A stretch of DNA of 64,000 nt. Source: Geminicoccaceae bacterium SCSIO 64248 (lineage in GTDB: Bacteria > Pseudomonadota > Alphaproteobacteria > Geminicoccales > Geminicoccaceae). Shown here piece by piece: positions 26,714 to 35,097 of this stretch; position 1 is the first letter of the stretch; each line of letters starts with the position of its first letter. The notes below the pieces were generated by a model. The model worked only from the letters and a program-made list of their open reading frames with translations, was not told the origin of the DNA and did not search any database. The translations under genes were made by a program, and so were the position numbers. The stretch is taken from assembly GCA_029814805.1 (NCBI GenBank), contig CP122393.1, positions 4,901,598 to 4,965,597 on the forward strand, read 5' to 3'.

Positions 26714-27826
26714 TCACCAGATGCTGGTCTCGGTCGTCCAGCCGGGCGCCTGGGTGCCGGCCATGAGCTCCTGGAGATAGTCCACCTTGGTCGCGTTCGG
26801 CGTGGTCCAGTCGCTCTCGAGAACGCCCGGAGGGAAGCCGTTCGCGTTCCACGACCAGTACGCCCAGGACATGTCGTTCTCCGAGAGATAGTCCTGCATC
26901 TCGTCCAGCCACTGCATGTCGCGCTCGCTGGTCATGGGCGAGCCGAATTCGCTGAGGTAGATCGGCGCGATCTCCTGCTCGTGGATGTAGCCCCAGTGCT
27001 CGCGCCAGATCTGCTCCAGGTTGTTGGGGTAGTCGGGCGACTGGTACCACGGCTGCTCGTTGAGGGACGGCGGGTAGTCGTGGGCCGAGTAGACCAGCTT
27101 GTTGGCGGCGTCGAGCCTGACCCCCTTGTCGGCCACGCCCTTGAGCTGACCGCCCCACCAGTACCAGTCGTTCTGGTAGGTCTGGATGCCGTTGACGATG
27201 ATCAGCCAATCCGGATTGATGTCGTGGATGGCGTTGCCGGCCTGTGCGGACGCCCACTGCCAGTTCTTCTGCGCGCCGCTGCCCCACGTCGCGCCGTAGG
27301 GCTCGTTGAACAGCTCGGCGCCGATCACGGCCGGATCGTCGAGATAGCGGTTCGCGAGCGCCTTCCAGTCGTTGATCCAGGCGCTGTGGCTGTATTTGGT
27401 GCTGCCGTCGAACCAGAGGCCGTCCGACGTGTTGCTCGAGCCGGCCTTGAGCCAGTGGTAGTCCAGGACCACGCCCAGGCCGATCTCGCCGGCATAGTCG
27501 ACGATCGCGTCCATGATCTGCAGGCCGCTCTTGCCCTCCAGATCCGGGTTGAGGCTGAACTTGATGCCGTTCGGGGCGCCGGCCTTGGCATCGAACAGGT
27601 CGGCGGAGAAGGGCAGGCGGATCGAGTTGAACCCGAGGTCGACGATGTCGTCCATCATGTCCTTGTAGCCGCGCGCCCAGAGGCCGTGCGGGGCGTAATT
27701 GGCCGTCTCCAGGCCGAACCAGTTGACGCTGTTGAGGACGACGGTCTCGCCGTCGTCGTTCACCAGACGGTTGCCGTCCGTGCTGAGCGTGAAGTCGAAG
27801 TCCGCGGCGGTCTGGCCGGTGGGCAC
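26714..27826 (-). CDS. glycoside hydrolase family 5 (endoglucanase-like)
   Basis: 370 residues with a GH5 TIM barrel: SIRLPFS near the second strand, DYHW, acid/base Glu in LFNEPYG, and nucleophile Glu in LSEFGS; WYWWGGQL and AYWSWN line the cleft. It would cleave a beta-glucan-like polysaccharide. GTG 27826 follows CGGAGA at 6 bases; a GTG at 27859 is also in frame. There is no Sec or Tat signal at the N-terminus, which is odd for a polysaccharide hydrolase, so export by a type I route or a cytoplasmic role must be considered. Its place beside the exopolysaccharide locus suggests it trims or releases that polymer. Confidence 0.87.
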   Translation of the reverse strand: MPTGQTAADFDFTLSTDGNRLVNDDGETVVLNSVNWFGLETANYAPHGLWARGYKDMMDDIVDLGFNSIRLPFSADLFDAKAGAPNGIKFSLNPDLEGKSGLQIMDAIVDYAGEIGLGVVLDYHWLKAGSSNTSDGLWFDGSTKYSHSAWINDWKALANRYLDDPAVIGAELFNEPYGATWGSGAQKNWQWASAQAGNAIHDINPDWLIIVNGIQTYQNDWYWWGGQLKGVADKGVRLDAANKLVYSAHDYPPSLNEQPWYQSPDYPNNLEQIWREHWGYIHEQEIAPIYLSEFGSPMTSERDMQWLDEMQDYLSENDMSWAYWSWNANGFPPGVLESDWTTPNATKVDYLQELMAGTQAPGWTTETSIW

Positions 27827-27933
27827 GTCGTTTCTCCGATCGGAAATGAGGAGCCGCACGGCCGACGATTACTGGATGTGACAGGCTCGGGTTTTTCTCC
27901 TTAAAGGTTTATAAATAATTTCTGGTAAGTTCA

Positions 27934-27973
27934 ACAGTAGAAAACGTGTTTAAGTTCGAAACGTTACTACTGT
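27934..27973. repeat. 40-base inverted repeat upstream of the GH5 gene
   Basis: In an AT-rich island, ACAGTAG (27934-27940) pairs with CTACTGT (27967-27973), and inside it AACGT pairs with ACGTT. TAAGTT is repeated directly at 27926, 27951 and 27973. It lies about 110-150 bases before the GH5 start and looks like a multi-site operator. No protein can be assigned. Confidence 0.4.
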
Positions 27974-28044
27974 AAGTTTTGCGGGCCGCACGGATGGTCT
28001 TTGACTCGTCCGGGGAGAGGCCGTCCGATGCCTTGGCGCGTCGG

Positions 28045-28080
28045 GCAAAGAAAAAGCGGCCAGGGTTTCCCCGGCCGCTT
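28045..28080 (-). terminator. intrinsic terminator of the small DUF1127-like gene
   Basis: On the minus strand an 8-bp stem (AAGCGGCC / GGCCGCTT, extended by AGGG/CCCC inside) is followed by TTTTTCTTT. It starts about 40 bases after the stop of the small minus-strand gene, as expected for a rho-independent terminator. Confidence 0.75.
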
Positions 28081-28120
28081 GCTGTCTCCCGAAATCGACC
28101 CGGCCCGAAGCCGGGAGGCG

Positions 28121-28321
28121 TCAGCCCAGGCGGACACGGTCCATCGCGGCAGGATCGATGCCGAGCGCCGTCAGATGACGGGCCGCGGGCTTGCGGCCGC
28201 TTTCGATCGCGGCCGCGCACGCACGGGCGGCGGCCAGCGCCGAGAACACGGAGCCCACGGCGTCAATCGCGCGGCGAACACGGGCATGGGGAACGGTGGT
28301 GCGATCGATAACGGCAGCCAT
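28121..28321 (-). CDS. small basic protein, DUF1127-like
   Basis: 66 residues, too short for most gene finders to weigh alone, but supported by AGGAAG 8 bases before the ATG, an upstream TATATA element and a good intrinsic terminator. The chain is Arg/Ala-rich with a helical N-terminal half and ends ARHLTALGIDPAAMDRVRLG, which resembles the conserved C-terminal L-x-D-I-G-I-x-R-x-x-I segment of DUF1127/YjiS proteins. In other alphaproteobacteria such proteins affect RNA turnover and phosphate or carbon metabolism. The DUF assignment is tentative. Confidence 0.6.
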   Translation of the reverse strand: MAAVIDRTTVPHARVRRAIDAVGSVFSALAAARACAAAIESGRKPAARHLTALGIDPAAMDRVRLG

Positions 28322-28350
28322 GACATTTCTTCCTGCTGAACACGACCGGT

Positions 28351-28356
28351 TATATA
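28351..28356 (-). promoter_or_regulatory. -10-like TATATA before the small gene
   Basis: TATATA on the minus strand, 30 bases before the start of the DUF1127-like gene, in an AT-rich stretch; no good -35 hexamer at the right spacing was seen. Confidence 0.3.
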
Positions 28357-28463
28357 GGGATTTGCTGCGTTGCAAAATACCATGCTGCGGCGCAGCAGGC
28401 ATGCATGAGATGCATCGGGATGACACTGTGGCGTTAACGCAATGGTAGCGATTGGCCAGAAGG

Positions 28464-29483
28464 TCAGGTGCTGCCGCGGCGGACCACCTCGTAGCCGACG
28501 TCGACGACCTTGCAGGGAACGTCGTCGCCGCTGATCCGCGCGGCGAGCATGGCGCCGGCCTGGGCGCCGATCGCATAGCGGGGCACGCGGACGGTGGTGA
28601 GGTCCAGGGCGTCCGCGTCGGCGATGTCGAGGTCGCCGAAGCCGGAGATCGCAATGTCGCCGGGCAGCGTCATGCCGCGGCGTCGCGCCGCCATGGCCGC
28701 GCCGGCGGCGATGCTGTCGACCGCGCAGAACACGGCGTCGGTGTCGGGATGGCGTTCGATCAGCCGCTCGAAGGCCCGCGCGCCGTCGGCGATCGTGCTG
28801 CCGGGATGGACGACCACGACCTCCCGCCCGGCGTCGAGGCCGCACGCGGCCATGGCGGCGCGATAGCCGGCACGCCGCCGCTGCATACGCCAGTCCTTCC
28901 TCGGGCCGCTGGCGAGAAAGGCGATGCGGCGGTAGCCCCAGTCATGGAGCGCCAGCGTCATGGTCCGGGCGGCGTCGCGGTTCGAGAAGCCGACCACCAT
29001 GTCGATCGGCTGGGCCGGCAGGTTCCAGGTCTCGACCACGGGGATGCCGGCGACCTGGAGGAGCTTGCGTCCGGCCGTGGTGTGCACCGAGTTCGTCAGG
29101 AGGATGCCGTCCGGCCGCCGGCTCAAGGCCGCGCGCAGGAGCTCTTCCTCGCTGTGCTCGGAATAGTCGGTCGTGCCCAGCAGGATCTCGTGGCCGGACG
29201 CCTTCAGGCCCTGGCTCAGGCCCTCGACGGTCGCGGCGAAGATTGAATTGCTGAGCGTCGAGATCAGCGCCGCGACCAGGCCGCTGCGCCGTGCCGACAG
29301 GGCGCCGGCGCCGCGATCCACGAGATAGCCGAACTCGGCCACCGCCGCCTCGATCCGTGCGCGGGTCGCGGGTGCCACCTTGTCCGGCGTCCGCAGCGCG
29401 CGGGACACCGTCATGGTCGAGACGCCCGCCCGGCGCGCGACGTCCTCCATGGTCGACCAGGCTCCGTTGGCGGGCTTTCTCAT
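28464..29483 (-). CDS. LacI/GalR family transcriptional regulator
   Basis: 339 residues: N-terminal LacI helix-turn-helix and hinge (about 11-65: MEDVARRAGVSTMTVSRALR) and a periplasmic-binding-protein-like ligand domain. It looks closest to GntR-type members by the YLVDRGAGALSARRSGLVA hinge region. It is divergent from the dioxygenase/MFS pair and a LacI-type operator lies between them, so it most likely represses those genes and itself. The inducer would be a sugar, sugar acid or related compound handled by the transporter. Confidence 0.9.
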   Translation of the reverse strand: MRKPANGAWSTMEDVARRAGVSTMTVSRALRTPDKVAPATRARIEAAVAEFGYLVDRGAGALSARRSGLVAALISTLSNSIFAATVEGLSQGLKASGHEILLGTTDYSEHSEEELLRAALSRRPDGILLTNSVHTTAGRKLLQVAGIPVVETWNLPAQPIDMVVGFSNRDAARTMTLALHDWGYRRIAFLASGPRKDWRMQRRRAGYRAAMAACGLDAGREVVVVHPGSTIADGARAFERLIERHPDTDAVFCAVDSIAAGAAMAARRRGMTLPGDIAISGFGDLDIADADALDLTTVRVPRYAIGAQAGAMLAARISGDDVPCKVVDVGYEVVRRGST

Positions 29484-29532
29484 CGGCGTCTCGTCGGGCG
29501 AGCGGGCGGCAGGGCGGTCTTGACGTCTGGCA

Positions 29533-29564
29533 TGTTACCGATCACACTGATGTTAGCGATAACA
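29533..29564. promoter_or_regulatory. LacI-family operator pair
   Basis: TGTTAGCGATAACA (29551-29564) is a near-perfect 14-base palindrome with the central CG typical of LacI/GalR operators. A weaker copy, TGTTACCGATCACA, starts 18 bases before it. Both lie between the divergent LacI gene and the dioxygenase gene, about 50-70 bases from the LacI start. Confidence 0.6.
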
Positions 29565-29643
29565 AATTCGGCTCAGGCGGTGTGGACGCATCGCTCGCGT
29601 CGCCGAGGGCCGCTCGCAAACACGTTCAGGGGAACCCGGGGAC

Positions 29644-30564
29644 ATGCTCACTCCCGATCAAATCGCCTTCTACCGAGAGAACGGCTACATCCTGGTCGAG
29701 GACGCCATCGACGGCGCCATGCTCGATCGCCTGCGCGCGCTCACCTACGGTCTGATCGATCGGTCGCGCAGCGTGTCCGACAGCGATGACGTCTTCGACC
29801 TCGACGAGGGTCATTCCGCCGAAAGCCCCAAGCTCACCCGCATCAAGAACCCCGTCCAGCGCGACCCCGCCTTCCTCGAGGTGCTGCGCACCGAGAAGGT
29901 CCGGGGTGTCCTCGAGGACCTTATCGGCCCGTCCGTGCGGCTGCAAACCAGCAAGCTCAACACCAAGGCGCCCGGCGGCGGCGCGGCGGTCGAATGGCAC
30001 CAGGACTGGGCCTTCTACCCGCACACCAACGACGACATGCTGGCGATCGGCCTGATGCTGGAGGACGTCGACGAGGCCAACGGCCCGCTGATGGTCCTGC
30101 CCGGCAGCCACAAGGGTCCCGTGCTCAGCCACTTCAGCGGCGGCGTGTTCTGCGGCGCGGTCGACCCGGCCGATCCTCTGTTCGATCACGACCGCGTCGT
30201 GACGCTCACCGGCAAGGCCGGCTCGATGACCCTGCACCATGTGCGCACGCTGCACGGCTCGGCGCCGAACCTGTCCGACCGGGCGCGCCTGATCTGCTTC
30301 TACGAGCTGAGCGCGGCCGACGCCTGGCCGCTGGCCGGCGGCGCCAGCGCCTATGTCGGCATGACCCAGGCCCAGGTCTGGGAGCAGACGAACCAGCGCC
30401 TCGTGTTCGGCGAGCAGACGGCCCGGCCGCGGCTGAAGGACGTCCCGGTCCTCCTGCCGCTGCCGCCCGCGCCCGACAGCTCCTCGATCTTCAAGATCCA
30501 GAAGAGCGGCCGCGCGACCAGCGCCTTCGCGCCGACGACGCGCGAGCCCGCCGCTGCGGGCTGA
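29644..30564 (+). CDS. phytanoyl-CoA dioxygenase (PhyH) family protein
   Basis: 306 residues, a 2-oxoglutarate/Fe(II)-dependent oxygenase fold. The facial triad is visible: His and Asp in EWHQDWAF and the distal His in TLHGSAPNLS; RARLICFYE supplies the Arg that would hold 2-oxoglutarate. Family members hydroxylate varied substrates (phytanoyl-CoA, ectoine, phosphonates, secondary metabolites), so the substrate is open. It is adjacent to an MFS transporter and under a probable LacI operator, suggesting catabolic uptake and hydroxylation of one compound. Confidence 0.88.
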   Translation: MLTPDQIAFYRENGYILVEDAIDGAMLDRLRALTYGLIDRSRSVSDSDDVFDLDEGHSAESPKLTRIKNPVQRDPAFLEVLRTEKVRGVLEDLIGPSVRLQTSKLNTKAPGGGAAVEWHQDWAFYPHTNDDMLAIGLMLEDVDEANGPLMVLPGSHKGPVLSHFSGGVFCGAVDPADPLFDHDRVVTLTGKAGSMTLHHVRTLHGSAPNLSDRARLICFYELSAADAWPLAGGASAYVGMTQAQVWEQTNQRLVFGEQTARPRLKDVPVLLPLPPAPDSSSIFKIQKSGRATSAFAPTTREPAAAG

Positions 30565-30695
30565 CCCGGCGAAGCGACTCGCCCGTCCCGATAAGGAGGG
30601 GCGCCCGCGATGACGAGAAAAGGCGGGCACGGCGGGATCAACCGCCGGTCCGCCTCGCCGCATATTCCAGCCAGAGCCATCAGGGAAGCTCAGCC

Positions 30696-32078
30696 ATGCA
30701 CGCATCCGCCGGTACCGCCGCGGCCGGACCCGTCGAGGGACGCGCGCCCATGCGCGTCATCTCGGCCTCGCTCATCGGGTCCGCCCTCGAATGGTACGAC
30801 TTCTTCATCTACGGATCGGCGGCGGCCATCGTCTTCGGGCCGCTGTTCTTCGCCGATTTCGATCCCGCGACCGGCACGCTGGTGGCGCTCGCGACCTTCG
30901 GCGTCGGCTTCCTCGCGCGTCCGCTCGGCGGCATATTCTTCGGCCATCTGGGCGACCGGCTCGGCCGCAAGCCGGTCCTGGTGATCACCCTTATCCTCGT
31001 GGGCGCAGGCACGGCCCTGATCGGCGTCCTGCCGACCTACGCCCAGATCGGGGTCTGGGCGCCGATCCTCCTGGTGACGCTGCGCCTCGTCCAGGGCTTC
31101 GCGGCCGGCGCCGAATACAGCGGCGCCGTGCTGCTCCTGGTCGAGAACGCGCCGGAGGGACGGCGCGGCCTGTGGGGCTCGTTCGCGCCCATGGGCGTCA
31201 GCGTCGGCATGATGCTGGCCAGCGGCGCCTTCGCCCTGGTGAGCGCCCTGCCGGAGGAGGCGTTCATGAGCTGGGGCTGGCGCCTGCCGTTCCTCGCCAG
31301 CCTCCTTCTGGTCGCGGTCGGGTTCTGGGTGCGCCTGAAGCTGGCCGAGACGGCCGTGTTCGAGGAGGTCCAGGCGAAGCGGAATGCGGAGGCCAAGGTC
31401 GAGAAGGCGCCCCTGATCGCCGCGATCGTCCGCGAGCCGCGCAATTTCCTGGTCGTCCTGGGCGCGCGCCTGGCCGAGAACGGCCTGGGCTATCTCTTCC
31501 CGGTGTTCGGGCTGAGCTACGTGGTCAACACGCTGGGCTTCGACCGGCAGACCGCGCTCACCTCGCTCATGATGGGCTACGTCGTCCAGCTCGTCATGAT
31601 CGTGGCGTTCTCGGCCTTGTCCGACCGGGTCGGTCGCCGGCCGGTCTACATGTTCGGCGCCCTGTTCAGCGCGGCGCTCGCCTTTCCCTTCTTCGCCATG
31701 CTGCACACCCTCGACCCCTTCTGGGTGACGATCGCCTTCGTGCTGGCGCTGGGCATCGGCAACGCCGCGATGTTCGGGCCGCAGGCCGCCTATTTCTCCG
31801 AGCTGTTCGGCCCGAAGCACCGCTTCTCCGGCTTCGCGTTCGCGCGCGAGCTCGGCTCGATCATCGCGGGCGGCCCGGCGCCGGCCCTGTCGGCCGCCCT
31901 GGTCGCCTGGGCGAGCGGCTCGTCCTGGCCGGTCGCGATCTACGCCATCGTCCTGGGCGTCGTCACCGCGTTCTCGGTGTGGGCCGGACCGGAGACCTAC
32001 AAGGACGATATCCGTGCCGAGCTGGCGGGCGGCGCGGTAGACGAGCCTCCGCTTCGTCGCGCGGCCGTGGCGGCCTAG
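30696..32078 (+). CDS. MFS transporter, metabolite:H+ symporter (MHS/ProP-like) family
   Basis: 460 residues with 12 predicted helices and the family signatures: EWYDFFIYG in helix 1, GHLGDRLGRKPVL between helices 2 and 3, and LQGFAAGAEYSGA in helix 4-5. MHS transporters bring in carboxylates, betaines or similar polar solutes with protons. AGGGAAG lies about 8 bases before the ATG. It follows the dioxygenase by 130 bases and is probably in the same LacI-controlled unit. Confidence 0.9.
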   Translation: MHASAGTAAAGPVEGRAPMRVISASLIGSALEWYDFFIYGSAAAIVFGPLFFADFDPATGTLVALATFGVGFLARPLGGIFFGHLGDRLGRKPVLVITLILVGAGTALIGVLPTYAQIGVWAPILLVTLRLVQGFAAGAEYSGAVLLLVENAPEGRRGLWGSFAPMGVSVGMMLASGAFALVSALPEEAFMSWGWRLPFLASLLLVAVGFWVRLKLAETAVFEEVQAKRNAEAKVEKAPLIAAIVREPRNFLVVLGARLAENGLGYLFPVFGLSYVVNTLGFDRQTALTSLMMGYVVQLVMIVAFSALSDRVGRRPVYMFGALFSAALAFPFFAMLHTLDPFWVTIAFVLALGIGNAAMFGPQAAYFSELFGPKHRFSGFAFARELGSIIAGGPAPALSAALVAWASGSSWPVAIYAIVLGVVTAFSVWAGPETYKDDIRAELAGGAVDEPPLRRAAVAA

Positions 32079-32112
32079 CTCGGACGGAGCGCGCCGCCGC
32101 AGCCTCCGGCCG

Positions 32113-32763
32113 TCACCACAGGCTGCGGCCGGAGGCGCGGCTGACCTCGAGGCGGACGCGGTAGTCGGGCCGGGCGGCCGCGGTGTCCGGCTCGACCTTC
32201 AAGGTGACGACCGAGCGCGGCCAGGACGCCTGGTCGGCCCAGAGCGCCTGCCGCTCCAGCGTGGCGAAGCCGAGATCCGGGGCGCGCCGCCACGTGCGGC
32301 CCGGCCAGTCCCCGTCCATCAGGCAGGCGCCGACCGCCGCATCGAGGCGGGTGTAAAGATCGTCGACCGCGGAGACGGCGCTGTCGGCGTAGGCGGGGCT
32401 GCGGCACTGATAGGCGGCGCGCAGCGCGCCGTCCTCGGGTTGGCTCACGCGGCAGCTCGCCAGCCGGCGGAAGGGGCTGTCCGGCGCCGTCGCGAGGCTC
32501 GGGTCGCCGTCGCCGGCGACGGTCCGGTAGTCCTCGCCCTCCGCGGCGATCACGGCGCGAAGCGTGTGGCAGAAGCCGGGCTGCGGCGGGGCGGCCGGTT
32601 CGATCCGCCGGGTCGCCGTCGGCGCCGGCCGGACACGCAGGCTCGGCTCGGGCGGGGCGACCTCGGCCGGCTCGCCGGCACAGGCGGCGAGCAGGGCGCC
32701 CAGCAGCGCCGGCACGATCGGGCGGCGGGCGGACCGCCTCGGCGCGTCCCGCAGGGCGGCCAT
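32113..32763 (-). CDS. lipoprotein of unknown function
   Basis: 216 residues. The N-terminus is a lipoprotein signal: positively charged start, hydrophobic stretch PIVPALLGALLAAC with the lipobox Cys at residue 28. A Pro/Ala-rich linker follows, then a domain with four Cys (CHTL, SCRV, QCRS, GACL) that may form disulfides in the periplasm. No known family was recognised. It lies 19 bases downstream of purA on the same strand, so it may be co-transcribed with it. Confidence 0.72.
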   Translation of the reverse strand: MAALRDAPRRSARRPIVPALLGALLAACAGEPAEVAPPEPSLRVRPAPTATRRIEPAAPPQPGFCHTLRAVIAAEGEDYRTVAGDGDPSLATAPDSPFRRLASCRVSQPEDGALRAAYQCRSPAYADSAVSAVDDLYTRLDAAVGACLMDGDWPGRTWRRAPDLGFATLERQALWADQASWPRSVVTLKVEPDTAAARPDYRVRLEVSRASGRSLW

Positions 32764-32782
32764 GACAGGATCTCCCGGTCGG

Positions 32783-34075
32783 TCAGTCGGCGAAGGGATC
32801 GCGCATCAGGATGGTGTCCTGCCGGTCCGGGCTGGTCGACAGAAGGGCCGCCGGCGCCTCGACCAGCTCCTCCAGGCGCTTGACGTACTTGACCGCGGCG
32901 GCGGGAAGGTCGGCGAAGCTGCGCGCGCCGCGCGTGCTCTCCGACCAGCCCTCCATCTCCTCGTAGACCGGCGTGACGCCGGCCTGGGCGGTCACGCCGG
33001 CGGGCAGGTGGTGCAGGGTGTGGCCGTGATGGCGGTAGGCGGTGCAGACCTTGAGCCGCTCCATGCCGTCGAGCACGTCGAGCTTGGTCAGCGCCAGGCC
33101 GTCGATACCGCCCACCTTGATCGCCTGGCGGACCAGCACGGCGTCGAACCATCCGCAGCGACGCGCCCGTCCCGTGACCGTGCCGAACTCGTGGCCGCGC
33201 TCGCCGAGGCCGCGGCCGATCTCGTCATGGAGCTCGGTCGGAAACGGCCCGGAGCCGACCCGGGTGGTGTAGGCCTTGGTGATGCCCAGCACGAAGCCCA
33301 CCGAGCTCGGCCCGATGCCCGCGCCGGCCGCCGCCTGGCCGGCCACCGTGTTCGACGAGGTGACGTAGGGGTAGGTGCCGTGGTCGATGTCGAGCATCGC
33401 GCCCTGGGCGCCCTCGAACAGGATGCGGCGGCCCTGGCGGCGCAACTCGGACAGGCGCTGCCACACGGCCTCGGCATAGGGAAGAAGCCGGGGCGCCAGC
33501 TCCATCAGCGGCGCGACCACCTGATCGGCGGCGAGCTCCGGCTCGCCATAGCCGCGGCGGAGCGCGTTGTGGTGCAGCAGCAGCTCGTCGACCTTGCGTG
33601 CCAGGGCGTCGGGATCGGCAAGGTCGCACAGCCGGATCGCCCGGCGCGCGGTCTTGTCCTCGTAGGCCGGGCCGATGCCGCGCCCGGTCGTGCCGATCTT
33701 GGCGTCGCCGCGCGCCCGCTCGCGCGCCTGGTCGAGCTCGGCGTGCAACGGCAGGATCAGGCAGCAATTCTCGGCGACGCGCAGGGTGTCGGGGGCGATC
33801 GCCACGCCCTGGGCGCGCAGCCGGTCGATCTCGGACAGGAACGCCACGGGGTCCACGACGACGCCGTTGCCGATGATCGAGAGCTTGCCCTGGCGCACGA
33901 TGCCGGACGGCAGGAGGCTCAGCTTGTAGGTGGTGTTGTCGACGACCAGCGTGTGGCCGGCATTGTGGCCGCCCTGGAAGCGGACGACGACGTCGGCCCG
34001 CTCGGACAGCCAGTCGACGATCTTGCCCTTGCCCTCGTCACCCCACTGGGCGCCGATCACTGCCACGTTGGCCAT
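32783..34075 (-). CDS. purA: adenylosuccinate synthase
   Basis: 430 residues, full length. It joins IMP and aspartate with GTP to give adenylosuccinate, the first committed step to AMP. The GTP/IMP signature [14 protein letters not shown] is at the N-terminus, followed by GGHNAGHT and, later, GTTGRGIGP and [18 protein letters not shown] lies 6 bases before the ATG. Alphaproteobacteria commonly keep purA next to serA-serC, as here, except that an acetoacetate-decarboxylase-like gene is inserted on the other strand. Confidence 0.97.
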   Translation of the reverse strand: MANVAVIGAQWGDEGKGKIVDWLSERADVVVRFQGGHNAGHTLVVDNTTYKLSLLPSGIVRQGKLSIIGNGVVVDPVAFLSEIDRLRAQGVAIAPDTLRVAENCCLILPLHAELDQARERARGDAKIGTTGRGIGPAYEDKTARRAIRLCDLADPDALARKVDELLLHHNALRRGYGEPELAADQVVAPLMELAPRLLPYAEAVWQRLSELRRQGRRILFEGAQGAMLDIDHGTYPYVTSSNTVAGQAAAGAGIGPSSVGFVLGITKAYTTRVGSGPFPTELHDEIGRGLGERGHEFGTVTGRARRCGWFDAVLVRQAIKVGGIDGLALTKLDVLDGMERLKVCTAYRHHGHTLHHLPAGVTAQAGVTPVYEEMEGWSESTRGARSFADLPAAAVKYVKRLEELVEAPAALLSTSPDRQDTILMRDPFAD

Positions 34076-34298
34076 GACGTTTCCTCCGCCCGGGCCTGCG
34101 CCCGGTCTTAGCCGTTGCTGCGGCAGCTAGGGGAAGCGCGGGGCGTGCGTCAAGGGAGCAGGCGCGCGGCGGGCGAGGGCGAGCGGATATCGGACGGAGA
34201 GGCGGGCCGGATTCGCAGTGTCGCTGCAACGCACAATTTCTTGGTATGGTCCTCGCCGTCCGGCCCCGTCCCGAGGGCCTCTTTGGCGGAGAGTGGCG

Positions 34299-35039
34299 AT
34301 GAACGAGGACGAAGTGCGGGAGCGCGCATTCGCGATGCCGCTGACCTCGCCGGCCTTTCCCTGCGGTCCCTACCGGTTCTTCGACCGCGAGTTCATGAAC
34401 ATCACCTATCGCACCGATCCCGACCGGCTGCGCGCGGTCGTGCCCGAGCCGCTCGGCCTGCCGGAGCCGCTGGTCAAGTACGAGTTCATCCGCATGCCGG
34501 ACTCGACGGGGTTCGGCGACTACACCGAGACCGGGCAGGTCGTGCCGGTGGCGTTCGGCGGCCGCAGCGGCACCTACCAGGTCGCGATGTACCTGAACGA
34601 CCATCCGCCGATCGCGGGCGGCCGCGAGCTTTGGGGCTTCCCCAAGAAGCTGGCCTCGCCGACCCTGCGCAAGGAGACCGACACGCTGGTCGGCACGCTC
34701 GACTACGGCCCCGTCCGGGTCGCGACCGGCACGATGGGCTACAAGCACCAAAGTGCGGACGCCGAGACGGTCCTGGCCGGGCTGCGCGAGCCGAACTGGC
34801 TGCTCAAGATCATCCCGCATGTCGACGGCACCGCGCGCATCTGCGAGCTCGTCGAGTACTATCTCGAGGACATCACCCTGAAGGAGTGCTGGACCGGTCC
34901 GGCCGCGCTCGAGTTCCATCACCACGCTCTGGCGCCGGTGGCCGACCTGCCGATCCTCGAGATCGTCTCGGCTGTCCACCTCAGGGCGGACCTGACGCTC
35001 GGCCTCGGCAAGGTCGTGCACGACTACCTGGCACGCTGA
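34299..35039 (+). CDS. acetoacetate decarboxylase family protein
   Basis: 246 residues, the size of acetoacetate decarboxylase. The Schiff-base lysine is in the conserved WGFPKKLA motif and the preceding GGRELWG is present; the N-terminal PYRFFDREF and late [11 protein letters not shown] fit the family. It would convert acetoacetate to acetone and CO2, or act on a related beta-keto acid. GGAGAG lies 6 bases before ATG 34299. It is a lone plus-strand gene between purA and serA. Confidence 0.88.
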   Translation: MNEDEVRERAFAMPLTSPAFPCGPYRFFDREFMNITYRTDPDRLRAVVPEPLGLPEPLVKYEFIRMPDSTGFGDYTETGQVVPVAFGGRSGTYQVAMYLNDHPPIAGGRELWGFPKKLASPTLRKETDTLVGTLDYGPVRVATGTMGYKHQSADAETVLAGLREPNWLLKIIPHVDGTARICELVEYYLEDITLKECWTGPAALEFHHHALAPVADLPILEIVSAVHLRADLTLGLGKVVHDYLAR

Positions 35040-35097
35040 CCGCAGCGAGGGGGCGGAGCGCTCGCGCCGGCCGGGAGCGCGCCCGTCTCGGCCGACC

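Noticed and set aside
28431..28440. GCGTTAACGC palindrome as a second LacI operator
   Set aside because: The centre is TTAA, not CG, and it lies downstream of lacI in front of the small gene; no link to LacI binding.
34241..34257. TTGGTATGGTCCTCGC as a sigma-54 promoter of the decarboxylase gene
   Set aside because: Spacing is right but both the -24 (TTGGTA) and -12 (TCGC) cores are poor; chance match.
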